Of a stretch of 21,855 nucleotides of DNA, positions 20,226-21,855 are shown piece after piece. Position 1 is the stretch's first letter; each line of letters opens with the position of its first letter. The notes under the pieces are model-generated. The model made no database searches and was not told the origin of the DNA. It saw only the letters and a program-made list of their open reading frames with translations. The position numbers and the translations under genes were made by a program. Source of the stretch: CAYVBJ01 sp964415185 (lineage in GTDB: Bacteria; Bacteroidota; Rhodothermia; Balneolales; Balneolaceae); the NCBI GenBank assembly GCA_964415185.1, contig CAYPZI010000043.1:1-21855 (forward strand). The letters run 5' to 3'.

Positions 20226-20265
20226 AAAAAAATCGCTCAGCTAAATATTTACAGTATATAATTTC

Positions 20266-21333
20266 ATGCCTTCTTTTAAAACAGGAATATTGGGTGCTAC
20301 AGGCGCCGTCGGACAAAAATTTATCAAACTTCTTCAGAATCATCCGTGGTTTTCGATTGCCGTGCTCGGGGCGTCAAGCCGCTCGGCGGGGAAGCCCTAT
20401 CGTGAGGCCGCTCACTGGATCGAGGATATTGAGATGCCTGAAGCTGTAGCAGGACTGGAGGTTGTCAGTTGCGACCCCGCACATTTTGATGATGTTGATT
20501 TTTTGTTTTCGGGCCTTGATTCATCTGTTGCAGGAGAGATTGAAGGGGCATTTGCAAGGGCGGGATTTCCGGTTATCAGCAATGCAAAAAACTACCGCAT
20601 GCAGGAAGATGTACCTCTTCTCGTGCCCGAAGTGAATCCCGATCATACGGGTTTGATTCAGCATCAGACGTTTACGGCGGACGGATCGGGATGGATTGTA
20701 ACCAACCCCAACTGTGTGGTGATACCCCTGGTGATGGCACTGCGTCCGCTGCACGATGCATACGGGGTAAAATGCCTGATTGTCACTTCCATGCAGGCGG
20801 TTTCGGGTGCGGGATATCCGGGAGTTCCAAGCCTGGATATTTTGGGAAATGTGATTCCATATATTGGCGGTGAAGAACCAAAAATACAATCCGAGCCGCT
20901 AAAGCTACTTGGCAATCTGGAAGGGAATGAGATCCGGTTTGCAGATATCCCTATTCAGGCCACAGCAACACGTGTTCCTGTACAAAACGGACATCTTTTA
21001 TCTGTTTCTGCCGGATTGGATAAAAAACCAACTTCGAAAGCAGAGGTTGTTGACCTTTTCAAAAACTGGAAGAGCCCGGTTTCAGGCCTTGAACTTCCGA
21101 CAGCACCTCATTATCCGCTTCGGGTTTTTGACGAAGAGCGATTTCCTCAACCGAAATTGCAGGCGGATTCGGAAGGCGGAATGCAAACAGCCCTTGGACG
21201 GATACGTGACTCAAATGTGCTGGATCTCAACTTTGTGGCAATGGCACATAATACGATACGGGGTGCGGCGGGCGGCGCTATCCTGAACGCGGAGCTGCTG
21301 GTTGCGAAAGATGTTTTAAGAAACCGTTATTGA
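20266..21333 (+). CDS. asd: Aspartate-semialdehyde dehydrogenase
   Basis: Reduces aspartyl phosphate to aspartate semialdehyde with NADPH, leading to lysine/diaminopimelate, threonine and methionine. The 355-residue sequence has the Rossmann motif GATGAVGQ (residues 10-17), the catalytic Cys150 in NPNCVV, MQAVSGAGYPG (176-186), Arg236 in ATRVPVQ and the catalytic His243 in NGHLLSV. The NPNCV and archaeal/fungal-type spacing with VPEVNPDH put it in the archaeal/yeast subgroup rather than the E. coli form. Full length. ATG 20266 has no Shine-Dalgarno sequence. It is alone on its strand and divergent from glyQS, with the palindrome cluster between; regulation by those sites is possible. Confidence 0.96.
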   Translation: MPSFKTGILGATGAVGQKFIKLLQNHPWFSIAVLGASSRSAGKPYREAAHWIEDIEMPEAVAGLEVVSCDPAHFDDVDFLFSGLDSSVAGEIEGAFARAGFPVISNAKNYRMQEDVPLLVPEVNPDHTGLIQHQTFTADGSGWIVTNPNCVVIPLVMALRPLHDAYGVKCLIVTSMQAVSGAGYPGVPSLDILGNVIPYIGGEEPKIQSEPLKLLGNLEGNEIRFADIPIQATATRVPVQNGHLLSVSAGLDKKPTSKAEVVDLFKNWKSPVSGLELPTAPHYPLRVFDEERFPQPKLQADSEGGMQTALGRIRDSNVLDLNFVAMAHNTIRGAAGGAILNAELLVAKDVLRNRY

Positions 21334-21430
21334 ATCGCGGATTGAACGGATTGCTCGGACAAAACCTTCGCGCTACACCGCGCCCTTACACTTTGAATCA
21401 CTGATTAATTGGATTACTCTGAACCGCCGG
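21334..21430 (-). repeat. Dispersed intergenic repeat, copy G (inverted)
   Basis: On the minus strand: CCGGCGGTTCAGAGTAATCC then AATTAATCAGTGATTCAAAG, and later GAGCAATCCGTTCAATCCGC with GATTC. This is the only copy on the minus strand; it starts 1 nt after the asd stop, so it also forms the 3' untranslated end of asd. Confidence 0.8.
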
Positions 21431-21855
21431 AAGTCGGTCAAGTTTCCACGGATGAAATCTTTTGTTCGACATTGAGTGGACCGCCTGGCGTCCTCCGTAG
21501 CTCAACCTTACCGGCTGTTTAGATTGGGGTTGACCTTTGCGTAGGAGGACCCCGTCGTGTCCGGGCCAGGGGAGACAAAGAGTAATATCTTATCCTTGGA
21601 ATGATGTCAGTTATTCTTATTTCTTGCCGGGTTGTTTCACGCAGAGAACGCGGGGAAGCGCGAAGGGCGCGGTTCAATACACGTGCATGCGGGCTGTAGT
21701 CGAGAATATAAATAGCATCATTCACCAGCCGGATGATGCCGGGCCGGTAAATACTGTCGGATTGTACAGTATATAATTATACAAAAAATCTGACTACTAC
21801 CTACTACCTACTAAATACTACCTACTTTTAAATTAAGCCGGGATTTAAAACGTCC
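21431..21855. other. Gene-free right end with hairpins and 7-bp tandem repeat
   Basis: No convincing gene is seen to the window edge. GTCCTCC (21490-21496) pairs with GGAGGAC (21544-21550), and CAACC (21503-21507) with GGTTG (21528-21532), as an interrupted hairpin. GCATCAT (21715-21721) pairs with ATGATGC (21733-21739). Near the end, the unit ACTACCT is repeated three times plus a variant (21796-21823). The two short ORFs here overlap these repeats and look spurious. Confidence 0.5.

Noticed and set aside
20251..20263. TATAAT-like ACAGTATATAATT just before asd, repeated at 21766-21778, as a promoter
   Set aside because: It ends 3 nt before the asd ATG, leaving no room for a transcription start before the start codon; the second copy has no gene after it in the window.
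21519..21776. Short ORFs at the right end as genes
   Set aside because: They overlap on both strands, run over hairpins and repeat sequence, and show no domain.

Overview
The window is about 22 kb of chromosome from an environmental, probably marine or salt-adapted, Bacteroidota-like bacterium; I favour Balneolota/Rhodothermota, from gene content and protein style only. Supporting this are a sodium-pump type (NDQ) rhodopsin with its retinal-forming dioxygenase, a single-chain glycyl-tRNA synthetase, a Bacteroidota-style six-bladed beta-propeller lipoprotein, genes mostly lacking Shine-Dalgarno sequences, and long intergenic spacers filled with dispersed repeats. No rRNA, tRNA, CRISPR array or complete insertion sequence was seen.

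Left part (1-3250) is accessory and decayed. It holds a putative antitoxin with the middle of a PIN toxin running off the left edge, a fragment of an ECF sigma factor gene, short coding fossils, a P19/Tp34-like periplasmic iron-related protein, and an intact Xre/RES toxin-antitoxin pair with a likely operator. Next come a DoxX-family membrane protein and a short DUF3365-like lipoprotein.

The light-energy block (4395-6402) has an NDQ rhodopsin on + and a Blh beta-carotene dioxygenase on -, converging on a shared terminator: one makes the pump protein, the other its retinal. A 24-bp perfect palindrome lies upstream of the rhodopsin gene.

From 6511 to 7537 an AT-rich pair of unknown genes, one with a probable frameshift, is bracketed by attC-like inverted-repeat sequences and may be an integron-type cassette. 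An RraB-like gene follows, then a minus-strand operon of a polytopic spermidine-synthase-like membrane protein and a membrane-anchored or exported protein-L-isoaspartate methyltransferase.

From 11834 to 13417 there is a plus-strand unit: a (TC)11 tract at a possible promoter, a small cysteine-containing exported peptide, a strong intercistronic hairpin, a beta-propeller lipoprotein, and the first 33 codons of another lipoprotein that ends inside a dispersed repeat. Dodecin and serS follow. On the minus strand lie an ECF sigma factor, an anti-sigma protein with HEAT-like repeats and a DUF4097 protein, then glyQS; asd is on +.

The strongest unexplained structures are a dispersed intergenic repeat family with at least seven sites, a cluster of five TCATCNGATGA palindromes between glyQS and asd, the TC tract, and the attC-flanked gene pair.
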